The notes under the pieces: generated by a model
Database searches by the model: none
Told to the model about the DNA's origin: nothing
What the model saw: the letters and a program-made list of their open reading frames with translations, nothing else
Program-made: the position numbers and the translations under genes
NCBI GenBank assembly: GCA_964425915.1
Contig: CAYROO010000002.1
Span: 310,001 to 374,000 of the forward strand
Direction: 5' to 3'
Origin: Polycyclovorans sp964425915
GTDB taxonomy: Bacteria; Pseudomonadota; Gammaproteobacteria; Nevskiales; Nevskiaceae
DNA length: 64,000 nucleotides
Shown: piece by piece, positions 31,846-40,556 of the stretch
Position numbering within the stretch: the first letter of the stretch is position 1
Layout of the letters: every line of letters begins with the position of its first letter

Positions 31846-31861
31846 ATTCCTATTTATCTAC

Positions 31862-31935
31862 CGTCATGCCCGACTTGATCGGGCATCCAGACACAGACCG
31901 TCGCGACTGGACCCCCGATCCAGTCAGGGATGACG
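31862..31935. repeat. dispersed palindromic intergenic unit, copy 2
   Basis: Same layout as the unit at 31773: CGTCATGCCCGACTTGATCG hairpin, spacer with ACCGTCGCGACTGGA, then a second hairpin ending GGGATGACG. A partial extra end (GTCATGGGTC...GGGTGACG) follows to 31960. Confidence 0.85.
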
Positions 31936-31960
31936 TAGGGGTCATGGGTCGGGGGTGACG

Positions 31961-31981
31961 ACTGAGTGCTGAGTACTGAGT
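31961..31981. repeat. short heptamer repeat (ACTGAGT type)
   Basis: ACTGAGT, GCTGAGT, ACTGAGT, directly following the truncated end of the palindromic unit. It is on the same theme as the larger block at 29721. Confidence 0.8.
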
Positions 31982-32061
31982 GCAAAGGGGTTTGGGCAGT
32001 GAAGGCTTGGCGTCGACGGGTACAAGGTGATGGCGGCGGCGGGTGGCGGTAGCATGCGGGC

Positions 32062-32250
32062 ATGCTCGAAAGCCAAGTCGTCACCTGCCCCTACTGCTGG
32101 GAAGCCATCGAACTGGATCTGGACCTGTCCGGCGGTTCGGCGGTGTACACCGAGGACTGCCATGTCTGCTGCCGGCCCATCCTGGTGCGGCTGACGGTGG
32201 CCGATGACCTTGAAAGCTTCCAGGTGGACGTGGAAGCGGAAAACGACTGA
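32062..32250 (+). CDS. CPXCG-motif small zinc-ribbon protein
   Basis: A 62-residue acidic protein with the four-Cys pattern VTCPYCWE (CPxC near the N-terminus) and DCHVCCRP (CxxC), followed by a conserved VEAEND-like acidic end. This is the CPXCG cysteine-rich family found widely in gammaproteobacteria; it should bind one zinc ion. Function is not established. It sits just upstream of the ABC exporter gene (39-base gap) on the same strand. Confidence 0.88.
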   Translation: MLESQVVTCPYCWEAIELDLDLSGGSAVYTEDCHVCCRPILVRLTVADDLESFQVDVEAEND

Positions 32251-32289
32251 GCGCCGGAGCGCCGGGCTTGCTGCTATGGTGCCGGCCGC

Positions 32290-34071
32290 ATGGCTGACCT
32301 CCCCGCTGATCCCGCGCCCCCTCTGAAACGCCTCGCCGGCTTGGCGGGGCTGTGGCCGTTCTTGCGGCCCTACGGACGGGTGGTGGCGCTGGCCTTCGTG
32401 CTGCTGTGCCTCGCGGCGGGGGCGACGCTGGCGGTGCCGATGGCCATTGCCGACCTCATCGACCATGGCTTCGCCGCCGGCGCCGAGGTGCATGGGCACT
32501 TCATCGCCCTGTTTCTGCTGGCGCTGTTTGGCGCGGTGATGGTGGCGGCGCGCTACTTCACGGTGAGCTGGATCGGCGAACGCGTCACCGCCGATCTGCG
32601 CATGGCGGTGTACCGCCGCATGCTGGCGCAGCCGCCGGGCTATTTTGAAACCACGCAGACCGGCGAGGTGCTGTCGCGGCTGACCACCGACACCACGCTG
32701 GTGCAGACGGTGGTGGGATCGTCCATTTCCATGGGCCTGCGCAGCGTGTTCCAGTCCACCGGCGGGCTGATCCTGCTGGCGGTGACCAGTTTCAAGCTGT
32801 TCGCCATCACGGTGGCCCTGCTGCTGTTGCTGATCGTGCCGGTGGTGCTGGCGGGCCGCGCGGTGCGGCGGCTATCGCGCGACTCGCAGGACCGCGTGGC
32901 CGACACCTCGGCGCTGGCGGGCGAGATTCTCAACGCGATGCCCACGGTGCAGGCCAACACCCAGGCGGCTTACGAGGATCATCGCTATGCCCGCGCGGTG
33001 ATGCGCAGCTTCGGCACCGCCATTCGCCGCACCCGGGTGCGGGCGGGGCTGACGGCCGGGGTCATCGCCGGCGCCTTTGGCGCCATCGTGTTCGTGTTGT
33101 GGCTGGGTGCGCAGGCGGTGATCGCCGGCACCATGAGCCCCGGCGAACTGGCCGCCTTCGTGCTCTATGCGCTGTTCACAGCGGGTGGGCTGGGCGTGAT
33201 CGCCGAGGTGTGGGGCGAGGTGATGCGCGCGGCCGGCGCCACCGAGCGCCTGATGGAACTGCTGGCGGTCACGCCCGCCATCCGCGCGCCCGCCCAGCCA
33301 CAGCCGCTGCCGGAGACCGCGCAGGCGCGCATCACCTTGGAAGGGGTGCGATTCCACTATCCGTCGCGCCCCAACACCCCCGCGCTGGCCGGCATTGATC
33401 TCGACATCGCGGAGGGCGAGACGGTCGCCCTGGTGGGCCCCAGCGGGGCCGGCAAGACCACGCTGTTCCAGTTGCTGCTGCGCTTTCATGATGTCGATGC
33501 CGGCGCCATCCGCTTCAACGGCGTGGACCTGCGGGCGCTGGACCCGGAGGACTTGCGCCGCCATATTGCGTTGGTGCCGCAGGACCCGATCATCTTCAGC
33601 GCCGACGCACTTGAGAACATCCGCTATGGCCGGGCCGATGCCGACGATGAAGCGGTGATCGCCGCGGCCCGCGCCGCGCTGGCGCATGACTTCATCAGCG
33701 CGCTGCCGGAGGGGTACCGCAGCTTTCTTGGGGAGCGTGGCCTGCGCTTGTCGGGCGGACAGCGGCAACGCATTGCCATTGCCCGCGCCATTCTGCGCGA
33801 TGCCCCGCTGCTGCTACTGGACGAGGCCACCAGTGCGTTGGACGCCGAAAGCGAACGGCTGGTGCAGCAGGGCCTGCAGGCCGCCATGCGAGGGCGCACC
33901 ACACTGATCATTGCGCACCGTCTGTCCACGGTGCAGCGTGCGGATCGCATCGTGGTGCTGGAACAGGGCCGCATCGTGGAGCAAGGGCCGCCCGCTCGGC
34001 TGATGCAGCAGGGCGGGCTGTATGCGCGGCTGGCGAGCCTGCAGGTCGAGATGCGCCCTGCTGAGGACTGA
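32290..34071 (+). CDS. ABC exporter, fused permease-ATPase (MsbA/LmrA type)
   Basis: A 593-residue half-transporter that should act as a dimer in the inner membrane. Six helices occupy residues about 25-320. The nucleotide-binding domain has Walker A GPSGAGKTT, Q-loop VPQDP, signature LSGGQRQRIAIARAIL, Walker B LLLLDEATSALD and the H-loop IIAHRLSTV. Sequence style (LRPYGRVVALAFVLLC start, VEMRPAED end) fits the lipid/drug exporter group rather than the lipid A flippase in particular. The substrate is unknown. Dispersed repeat units begin 14 bases after the stop. Confidence 0.9.
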   Translation: MADLPADPAPPLKRLAGLAGLWPFLRPYGRVVALAFVLLCLAAGATLAVPMAIADLIDHGFAAGAEVHGHFIALFLLALFGAVMVAARYFTVSWIGERVTADLRMAVYRRMLAQPPGYFETTQTGEVLSRLTTDTTLVQTVVGSSISMGLRSVFQSTGGLILLAVTSFKLFAITVALLLLLIVPVVLAGRAVRRLSRDSQDRVADTSALAGEILNAMPTVQANTQAAYEDHRYARAVMRSFGTAIRRTRVRAGLTAGVIAGAFGAIVFVLWLGAQAVIAGTMSPGELAAFVLYALFTAGGLGVIAEVWGEVMRAAGATERLMELLAVTPAIRAPAQPQPLPETAQARITLEGVRFHYPSRPNTPALAGIDLDIAEGETVALVGPSGAGKTTLFQLLLRFHDVDAGAIRFNGVDLRALDPEDLRRHIALVPQDPIIFSADALENIRYGRADADDEAVIAAARAALAHDFISALPEGYRSFLGERGLRLSGGQRQRIAIARAILRDAPLLLLDEATSALDAESERLVQQGLQAAMRGRTTLIIAHRLSTVQRADRIVVLEQGRIVEQGPPARLMQQGGLYARLASLQVEMRPAED

Positions 34072-34084
34072 AGCCCGACCGCTG

Positions 34085-34158
34085 CGTCATGCCCGACTGG
34101 ATCGGGCATCCAGAGCCCAACCGGTGCAGCGGGATCCCGGCTCAAGGCCGGGATGACG
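34085..34158. repeat. dispersed palindromic intergenic unit, copy 3
   Basis: CGTCATGCCCGACTGGATCG start, two internal hairpins, GGGATGACG end; same layout as copies at 31773 and 31862. Confidence 0.85.
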
Positions 34159-34174
34159 TTTCCTGGCGCCCCGC

Positions 34175-34248
34175 CGTCATGCCCGACTGGATCGGGCATC
34201 CAGACGCCGACGGTGGCCGGTGGACCCCCGATCAAGTCGGGGGTGACG
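34175..34248. repeat. dispersed palindromic intergenic unit, copy 4
   Basis: Nearly the same as copy 3 in its first half; the second half ends CCCCCGATCAAGTCGGGGGTGACG instead of the CCCGGCTCAAGGCCGGG version, showing that the two halves vary separately. Confidence 0.85.
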
Positions 34249-34503
34249 TCCGGATAATGGGTCGGGGGTGACGTTGGGGTAATGGTCGAAGGTGATCTTG
34301 GGGCAATGGGTCAGGGGTGACGACTTCGTACTGCTTGCTGCAGGGGGTGTCGATTTTCGTCGTGTTGGTTCGACGGGGTGATGAATCCGCCGTCTGCGGA
34401 TGACACAGCACCCCAGGCCCGCTCAGCACGATGACCTCACACCATGTCGCTGTCTCTGATCGCCCTGCGGCTCTCTGAACACCGGTTCCAGGAGGCCCTT
34501 GCC

Positions 34504-34941
34504 ATGACCATCCCCCCGCTCGTACAACCCTATCTGATCTTCGACGGCCAGTGTGCCGACGCCGTTGCGTTCTATCAGCAGGCCCTCGGCGCCGAGGTGA
34601 AACGGCTGATGCGCTTCAAGGATGCGCCGGAACCGCCACCGCCCGAGCGGGTGTCGCCAGGATTCGAGGACAAGGTGATGCATGTCGAGTTCAGCATCGG
34701 CGATTCGACGGTGATGGCCTCCGACAACCCCTGTCACGGCCAGTCCAAGCCAGGCGGGTTCTCGCTGTCGCTGACGGTGGCCAGCGAAGGCGAGGCGCGG
34801 CGGTACTTCGATGCGCTGTCGGAAGGTGCCGAGGTGCACATGCCGTTGGCCGCCACCTTCTGGTCGCCCTGTTTTGGCATGCTGACGGACCGTTTCGGTC
34901 TGGGCTGGATGGTGAATGTAACGGCGCCGGACGCCGCGTGA
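34504..34941 (+). CDS. VOC-family protein, PhnB-like
   Basis: A 145-residue protein of the vicinal oxygen chelate fold. It shows the PhnB pattern: YLIFDGQCADAVAFYQQALG at the start, MHVEFSIGDSTVMASD in the middle and FWSPCFGMLTDRFGLGWMVN at the end. Key metal ligands of true glyoxalases are not obvious. ATG 34504 with AGGAGG upstream is preferred; the frame begins 20 residues earlier without support. First gene of an operon with two YciI proteins and an ECF sigma factor, a common companion set of ECF42-type factors. Confidence 0.88.
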   Translation: MTIPPLVQPYLIFDGQCADAVAFYQQALGAEVKRLMRFKDAPEPPPPERVSPGFEDKVMHVEFSIGDSTVMASDNPCHGQSKPGGFSLSLTVASEGEARRYFDALSEGAEVHMPLAATFWSPCFGMLTDRFGLGWMVNVTAPDAA

Positions 34942-34954
34942 AGGGAGGCTGACC

Positions 34955-35365
34955 ATGCGATTCATGCTGCTGATGATCCCGCGCGGATACGAAAGCGCCG
35001 AGGCCGGTACTACGCCGGATGCCACTGCGGTTGAGGCGATGATGCGGTTCAACACCGCCTTGCAGGAGGCCGGCGTGCTGCTGGCGCTGGACGGCCTGCA
35101 TCCGCCTTCGATGGGGGCACGGGTGTACTTCGACGGCGCCGCGCCGCGTGTGGTGGATGGCCCGTTCGCGGAGGCCCGGGAAGTGCTGGGCGGCTACTGG
35201 ATGATCGAGGTGCGGTCTCGTCAGGAGGCCATCGAATGGGCACGGCGTTGCCCGGCCGGCGCCAATGAAATCATCGAGGTCCGCCAGGTTCAGGCCATGG
35301 AGGACTTTCCCGAAGACGTGCAACGCGCCGCCGCCGGCTTTGACGAGATGCGCCAAGGGGCATGA
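34955..35365 (+). CDS. YciI-family (YCII/DGPF) protein
   Basis: A 136-residue small protein of the YCII fold with the family motif DGPFAEAREVLGGYWMIEV. The start has GGGAGG upstream. The stop overlaps the sigma gene start by 4 bases (ATGA). YCII/DGPF proteins are standard neighbours of ECF42-type sigma factors and may take part in their regulation or output. The reaction is unknown. Confidence 0.9.
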   Translation: MRFMLLMIPRGYESAEAGTTPDATAVEAMMRFNTALQEAGVLLALDGLHPPSMGARVYFDGAAPRVVDGPFAEAREVLGGYWMIEVRSRQEAIEWARRCPAGANEIIEVRQVQAMEDFPEDVQRAAAGFDEMRQGA

Positions 35366-36627
35366 GCGACGCGCGTGCCGCCACCCACCGGGCCATCGAG
35401 GCGATCTGGCGCATGGAGGCGCCGAAGGTCATCGCCACCCTGACCCGGCTGGTGCGGGATGTCGGGCTGGCGGAGGAGCTGGCCCAAGACGCCCTGGTGG
35501 CGGCGCTGGAGCAGTGGCCGTCGGAAGGGCTGCCGGACAAACCGGCCGCCTGGTGGGTGGCCACCGCCAAACGGCGCGGCGTTGACCGCATCCGCCACGA
35601 ACAGATGCAGGCCCGCAAGCACGCAATGCTCGGCCAGGACCTGCTGGAGGAGGATGCCGCCATGCCGGATTTCGACGCCGCGGTGGACGACGACATCGGC
35701 GACGATCTGCTGCGCCTGATCTTCATCGCCTGTCATCCGGTGCTGTCCACCGACGCCCGGCTGGCCCTCACCCTGCGGCTGCTGGGCGGCCTCAGCACCG
35801 ATGAGATTGCGCGTGCCTTTCTGGTCCCGGAACCCACCATCGCGCAACGGATTGTCCGTGCCAAACGCACCCTCAGCGCGGCACAGGTGCCCTTTGAGGT
35901 GCCGCCCGCGGCGGAGCGGGCCGAGCGCCTGTCCTCGGTGCTGGAAGTCATCTACCTGATCTTCAATGAGGGCTACGCCGCCACTGCAGGCGAGGACTGG
36001 GTGCGTCCCGAACTGTGCAGCGAGGCCCAGCGGCTGGGGCGGGTGCTGGCGCGGCTGGTGCCGGGCGACGGTGAGGTGTTCGGCCTGCTCGCGCTGATGG
36101 AGTTGCAGGCCTCGCGCCTGCGCGCACGCACCGCGCCCGATGGCCGACCGGTGTTGCTGCCGGACCAGGACCGTAGCCGCTGGGACCCGCTGCTGATCCG
36201 CCGCGGGCTGGCCGCCCTGGCGCAGGCCGAAGCCGTGGGCGGTGCGCTGGGGCCCTATGCGCTGCAGGCCGCCATTGCCGCATGCCATGCCCGTGCCGCG
36301 CGGGCCGACCAAACCGACTGGGCCCGCATCACCGCGCTGTACGATGCCCTGATGGCCGTGGCGCCAACGCCGGTGGTGGCCCTCAATCGGGCGGTGGCGG
36401 TGGCCATGGCCTTCGGTGCGCAAGCCGGCCTCGTTCTGGTTGATGGCTTGGGTGACGACCCGTTCATGCAGCGATACCCCCTGCTGCCCGCGGTGCGCGG
36501 CGACCTGCTGTTTCGCCTGCACCGGTTTGCAGAAGCCCGCCAGGCCTTTCTGCAGGCGGCATCGCTCACCCAGAACCGACGCGAGCAGACGCTGATGATG
36601 GAACGCGCCGCCGACTGTGTTCGTTGA
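35362..36627 (+). CDS. ECF42-type sigma factor with C-terminal TPR-like extension
   Basis: A 421-residue sigma factor, much longer than usual ECF factors. Region 2 includes VRDVGLAEELAQDALVAALEQWP and region 4 includes LSTDEIARAFLVPEPTIAQRIVRAKRTL. The C-terminal 200 residues (VLEVIYLIFNEGYAATAG through LHRFAEARQAFLQAASLTQN) are the DUF6596 helical extension. No anti-sigma gene accompanies it; the C-terminal extension is thought to control the protein instead. It is coupled to the preceding YciI gene by ATGA and followed by another YciI gene. Confidence 0.9.
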   Translation: MSDARAATHRAIEAIWRMEAPKVIATLTRLVRDVGLAEELAQDALVAALEQWPSEGLPDKPAAWWVATAKRRGVDRIRHEQMQARKHAMLGQDLLEEDAAMPDFDAAVDDDIGDDLLRLIFIACHPVLSTDARLALTLRLLGGLSTDEIARAFLVPEPTIAQRIVRAKRTLSAAQVPFEVPPAAERAERLSSVLEVIYLIFNEGYAATAGEDWVRPELCSEAQRLGRVLARLVPGDGEVFGLLALMELQASRLRARTAPDGRPVLLPDQDRSRWDPLLIRRGLAALAQAEAVGGALGPYALQAAIAACHARAARADQTDWARITALYDALMAVAPTPVVALNRAVAVAMAFGAQAGLVLVDGLGDDPFMQRYPLLPAVRGDLLFRLHRFAEARQAFLQAASLTQNRREQTLMMERAADCVR

Positions 36628-36674
36628 GTCATGCAGGGGCGCTATGCTGCGCGCCATCATCCAGGAGGGACCCC

Positions 36675-37031
36675 ATGGCCTATGTGATGCTGATCATCGA
36701 ACCGGCGGGCGACCGCGGGACCCGCACGCCCGAAGTAGCCGACGCGCGGTACGAGGCGATGCAGGCGTATACCGACGAGCTGACCCGGCGCGGCGTGCTG
36801 GTGACCAGCCAGTCGCTGCAGAGTGACGCGCGGGGGGTCCGCATCAAGGCACAGGACGGCAGCGTCCGCCTCACCGATGGCCCCTTCGCCGAAGCCCGTG
36901 AGATGGTGGGCGGCTTCTTCCTGCTGCAGAACGTGAACCGCGACGAAGCGCTGGCGATCGCCCGCGCCTGCCCGGCGGTGGACTTCGCCACGGTGGAGCT
37001 GCGCGAAACCGGACCCTGTAACGAGGCCTGA
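36675..37031 (+). CDS. YciI-family (YCII/DGPF) protein, second copy
   Basis: A 118-residue protein with the DGPF motif (LTDGPFAEAREMVGGFFLLQ) and a clear ribosome-binding site AGGAGGGACCCC before ATG 36675. It follows the ECF42-type sigma gene by 47 bases and is related to the copy at 34955, so the sigma gene is sandwiched by two YCII proteins. It may belong to the same transcript or be a target of the sigma factor. Confidence 0.88.
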   Translation: MAYVMLIIEPAGDRGTRTPEVADARYEAMQAYTDELTRRGVLVTSQSLQSDARGVRIKAQDGSVRLTDGPFAEAREMVGGFFLLQNVNRDEALAIARACPAVDFATVELRETGPCNEA

Positions 37032-37106
37032 CGGGCGGGGACCGCGCGTACGGGGTAAAATCGCGCCCCTTTCCACCCATCGATCCAAGATTTGGGAGTG
37101 TCCCTG

Positions 37107-38084
37107 ATGAAGAAGCCCGTCCGCGTCGCGATCACCGGCGCTGCTGGTCAGATTGCCTACTCGCTGATTTTCCGCGTTGCCTCCGGCGACATGCTGGGCA
37201 AGGACCAGCCGGTCATTCTGCAACTGCTGGACATCCCGGAAGGCCTGGAAAAGCTCAAGGGCACGGTGATGGAAGTGGATGACTGCGCCTTCCCGCTGGT
37301 GCAGGACATCGTGGCCACCGCTGACCCGATGGAAGCCTTTGACGGCACCGACTACGCGCTGCTGGTGGGCGCCCGTCCGCGTGGCCCCGGCATGGAACGC
37401 AAGGACCTGCTCACCGCCAACGCCGCCATTTTCTCGGTGCAGGGCAAGGCCCTGGACGCCAAGGCCAGCCGTGACGTCCGCGTACTGGTGGTGGGCAACC
37501 CCGCCAACACCAACGCGCTGATCGCCTCCAGCAACGCCAAGAGCCTCGATCCCAAGCAGTTCACCGCCATGATGCGCCTGGACCACAACCGCGCCATGAG
37601 CCAGTTGGCCGCCAAGACCGGCACGCACTCCAGCGACGTCGAAAAGCTGATCGTGTGGGGCAACCACTCCGCCACCCAGGTGCCGGACATCACCCACGCC
37701 ACGGTGGCCGGCAAGGCCGCCACCGGCCTGGTGGACGAGGCCTGGCTGACCGGCGACTTCATCCCCACCGTGCAGCAGCGCGGCGCCGCCATCATCAAGG
37801 CGCGTGGCGCCTCCTCCGCCGCCTCCGCCGCCTCCGCCGCCGTCGATCACATGCGTGATTGGGCGCTGGGCACCAACGGCAAGTGGGTGACCATGGGCAT
37901 TCCGTCCGACGGCAGCTATGGCATCGCCCCCGGCATCATGTTCGGCTACCCGGTGACCTGCGCCAACGGCCAGTACGAGATCGTCCAGGGCCTGGATGTG
38001 CCGGCCGCCGTGCAGGGCCGCATTGACGGCACCGAGAAGGAACTGCGTGAAGAGCGCGCCGCCATCGAAGACCTGCTGAAGTAA
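37107..38084 (+). CDS. mdh: malate dehydrogenase
   Basis: A 325-residue NAD-dependent malate dehydrogenase of the TCA cycle. The NAD motif is VAITGAAGQIAYSL. The catalytic loop and Arg residues appear in GARPRGPGMERKDLL, the Asp-His pair in MMRLDHNRAMSQLA and VWGNHS. It is of the LDH-like/cytosolic MDH group used by many beta- and gammaproteobacteria (Xanthomonas included), not the E. coli type. GGGAGTG precedes ATG 37107. A hairpin terminator follows. Confidence 0.95.
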   Translation: MKKPVRVAITGAAGQIAYSLIFRVASGDMLGKDQPVILQLLDIPEGLEKLKGTVMEVDDCAFPLVQDIVATADPMEAFDGTDYALLVGARPRGPGMERKDLLTANAAIFSVQGKALDAKASRDVRVLVVGNPANTNALIASSNAKSLDPKQFTAMMRLDHNRAMSQLAAKTGTHSSDVEKLIVWGNHSATQVPDITHATVAGKAATGLVDEAWLTGDFIPTVQQRGAAIIKARGASSAASAASAAVDHMRDWALGTNGKWVTMGIPSDGSYGIAPGIMFGYPVTCANGQYEIVQGLDVPAAVQGRIDGTEKELREERAAIEDLLK

Positions 38085-38111
38085 GGTCTGCGCGGTTTTT
38101 TGCAGCGTTGC

Positions 38112-38139
38112 GATAAGCCCGCCATCCGGCGGGCTTATC
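38112..38139 (+). terminator. mdh terminator
   Basis: GATAAGCCCGCC and GGCGGGCTTATC, a perfect 12-base stem with the loop ATCC, 27 bases after the mdh stop. A T6 run at 38094-38099 sits just before the stem rather than after it. Confidence 0.75.
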
Positions 38140-38170
38140 ATTTACGGCCCATGATCGTTTCTTCCCGCTA

Positions 38171-39001
38171 ATGGCGCTCGACCTGCTCTGTGGCGCCGAC
38201 ATCCCAGCCGCGCGTCTGCTCAGCCTGTTCGGCGACGACCACCCGCTGGCATCGCCCGTGGGGCTGCCCGATCACTGGTGCGGCCCGGCTGGCGAGTACG
38301 CGGTGGAAGCTTGGCAGGTCGATGAGGCCGAAGACATCCGCAGCGTGGCGCGGACCGCTTACGCGGCGGTGGTGGCGCGGTTGCAGCAGCGGGGCTTTCC
38401 TGCCCTGTTGCGCACCTGGACCTACTTCGACCGCATCAACGAAGGCGAGGGCGATGCCGAGCGCTACCGGCAGTTCTGCATCGGCCGTGCCGAAGGCCTG
38501 GGCAACAGCGAACGCTTCCCCGCCGCGACGGTGATCGGCAGCCGCCGGCCCGGCCTGTGGCTGTGGGTATTGGCGGGGCGCAGAGCGGGCCTACCGGTGG
38601 AGAACCCGCGACAGGTGCCGGCCTGGCAGTACCCGCGCATCTACGGCCCGCAGAGCCCCGGCTTTGCCCGCGCGCTGTGGCTGCCGGCTGCGCAGCGGCT
38701 GCTGGTGTCGGGCACCAGCAGTGTGGTGGGCCATCTCACGGCACATCCGTTCGATGCACCGGCGCAACTGGCCGAGACCCACCGCAACCTGCAGGCGCTG
38801 GTAGCCGAAGCGCAGTCGCGGTTCGATGTGGCGCTGGCGCCGATCAGTCTGCGGCTGTACGTCCGCGATACGGTCGGTGCCGAAGCGCTTCTGGAACGGT
38901 GCCGTCGCGAGTATCCCGGCACCCCCTGGGGCCTGCATATCGGCGATGTCTGCCGTGCTGACCTGACCGTGGAGATCGAGGGTGTTTTCGGCCCCGGCTG
39001 A
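38171..39001 (+). CDS. chorismatase, XanB2 / FkbO-Hyg5 family
   Basis: A 276-residue enzyme of the chorismatase family, which cleaves chorismate to pyruvate and a hydroxybenzoate or dihydrobenzoate. Family landmarks are TYFDRINEGEGDAERYRQFC, YPRIYGPQSPGFARAL, the VSGTSSVVGH core and the C-terminal GDVCRADLTVEIEGV. In Xanthomonas XanB2 makes 3- and 4-hydroxybenzoate for xanthomonadin and ubiquinone. No aryl-polyene cluster is here. It might therefore supply 4-hydroxybenzoate for ubiquinone in place of UbiC. Which product it makes cannot be told by eye. The gene stands alone between mdh and glpK. Confidence 0.85.
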   Translation: MALDLLCGADIPAARLLSLFGDDHPLASPVGLPDHWCGPAGEYAVEAWQVDEAEDIRSVARTAYAAVVARLQQRGFPALLRTWTYFDRINEGEGDAERYRQFCIGRAEGLGNSERFPAATVIGSRRPGLWLWVLAGRRAGLPVENPRQVPAWQYPRIYGPQSPGFARALWLPAAQRLLVSGTSSVVGHLTAHPFDAPAQLAETHRNLQALVAEAQSRFDVALAPISLRLYVRDTVGAEALLERCRREYPGTPWGLHIGDVCRADLTVEIEGVFGPG

Positions 39002-39010
39002 GGCCGCAGC

Positions 39011-40483
39011 TCAGCTGGTCTTGACCCGCGCCACGGCGGTCTGCCAGCCGGCATAGAGTTGATCCGCCTGTTCCGGCGCCAGCGCGGGCTGAAAGCGACG
39101 GTCTTCGGCCCAGAGCGCCGCGATGTCATCCAGCGAGCGATACACCCCAGTGGCCAACCCGGCCAGAAAGGCTGCGCCCAGCGCGGTGGTCTCCACCACC
39201 TGCGGCCGCACCACCGGCAACTGCAGCAGGTCCGACAGACACTGGGTGAGCCAGTCGTTGACCACCATGCCACCATCCACCCGCAGTTCCACCGGGTTGA
39301 GCGCATCCTCGCGCATGGCGTTCATCAGGTCGCGGGTCTGGTAGCCGACCGACTCCAGCGCCGCCCGTACGATGTGGGCAATGCCCGAGCCGCGGGTGAG
39401 GCCAAGAATGGCGCCCCGCGCCTCCGGATCCCAGTAGGGTGCGCCAAGCCCGGTGAAGGCCGGCACCAGATAGACGCCCTGGGTGCTGTCCACCGAGCTC
39501 GCCAGCGACTCGGTTTCGCCAGCATGCTGGATCAGGTGCACCGCATCGCGCAGCCATTGCACGGCGGCGCCGGCGACGAAGATGCTGCCCTCCAAGGCAA
39601 AGGTGGGCTCGCCGTTGAGGCGATAGGCCACCGTGGTCAGCAAGCGGTTCTTGGAGCGCACCCGCTCGCGGCCGGTGTTGAGCACCATGAAGCAGCCGGT
39701 GCCGTAGGTGGACTTCACCATGCCCGGCGCAAAGCAGGCCTGGCCAATGGTGGCGGCCTGTTGGTCACCCGCGACACCGCGAATGGGGACGGGAACGTCG
39801 AGCACGCCCTCGGCGGTGTCGCCAAAATCGCCGGCGCTGTCCCGCACTTCCGGCAGCAGGGCCCGCGGCACGCCAAAGAAGGCCAGCAGCTCGTCGTCCC
39901 AGTCCTGGGTCTCCAGGTTGAACAGGGCGGTGCGGCAGGCGTTGGTGGCATCAGTGGCGTGCACGCGGCCGCCGGTGAGGTTCCAGATCAGCCAGCTGTC
40001 GATGGTGCCGAACGCCAGCTCGCCGGCTTCCGCGCGGGCCCGCGCGCCGTCCACATGATCGAGGATCCAGGCGATCTTGGTGGCCGAAAAATAGGGGTCG
40101 AGCAGCAAGCCGGTGCGGGCCGATAGCCATTCAGCGCGGTCGGCGCGATCCGCGCACCAGCGGCTGGTGCGCCGGTCCTGCCAGACGATGGCCTTGTGGA
40201 TGGGCTGCCCGCTGCGGCGGTCCCACACCACCGTGGTTTCGCGCTGATTGGTGATGCCGATGGCCGTGACATCGCCCGCCTGGAGACCGGCATCGGCAAT
40301 GGCGCCCCGCAGGCTGTCCTGTGTGTGCTGCCAGATCTCGGCGGCGTCGTGCTCCACCCAACCACTCTGCGGATAGTGCTGCGGCAGCTCGATCTGGTGG
40401 CTGCCCAGCGGGCGACCGTCGCGCGAGAACACCAGCGTGCGGGTGCTGGTCGTGCCTTGGTCGATGGCCACCAATGCCGTCAT
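39011..40483 (-). CDS. glpK: glycerol kinase
   Basis: A 490-residue FGGY-family kinase making glycerol 3-phosphate. The ATP-binding start VAIDQGTTSTR, the glycerol contacts TNQRETTVVW and DATNACRTALFN and the C-terminal LRVDGGMVVNDWLTQ are all in place. No glpF, glpD or glpR lies beside it, so the glycerol genes are scattered or this enzyme recycles glycerol from lipids. It is convergent with the chorismatase gene, 9 bases apart. Confidence 0.95.
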   Translation of the reverse strand: MTALVAIDQGTTSTRTLVFSRDGRPLGSHQIELPQHYPQSGWVEHDAAEIWQHTQDSLRGAIADAGLQAGDVTAIGITNQRETTVVWDRRSGQPIHKAIVWQDRRTSRWCADRADRAEWLSARTGLLLDPYFSATKIAWILDHVDGARARAEAGELAFGTIDSWLIWNLTGGRVHATDATNACRTALFNLETQDWDDELLAFFGVPRALLPEVRDSAGDFGDTAEGVLDVPVPIRGVAGDQQAATIGQACFAPGMVKSTYGTGCFMVLNTGRERVRSKNRLLTTVAYRLNGEPTFALEGSIFVAGAAVQWLRDAVHLIQHAGETESLASSVDSTQGVYLVPAFTGLGAPYWDPEARGAILGLTRGSGIAHIVRAALESVGYQTRDLMNAMREDALNPVELRVDGGMVVNDWLTQCLSDLLQLPVVRPQVVETTALGAAFLAGLATGVYRSLDDIAALWAEDRRFQPALAPEQADQLYAGWQTAVARVKTS

Positions 40484-40556
40484 CGGAATGCCCTACGCGT
40501 CGAATGGGCCCTCGAACTTACGGGGCCGCGCCGCGGCTGCCAAGGGGCGGGCCGTT

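Larger units (their letters stand above)
34072..34503. other. intergenic region filled with dispersed repeats
   Basis: 430 bases with no credible gene. Two full palindromic units, plus several shortened end pieces (GGGTCGGGGGTGACG, GGGTCAGGGGTGACG) up to 34322, account for most of it. The AGGAGG for the VOC gene lies at its right end. Confidence 0.7.
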
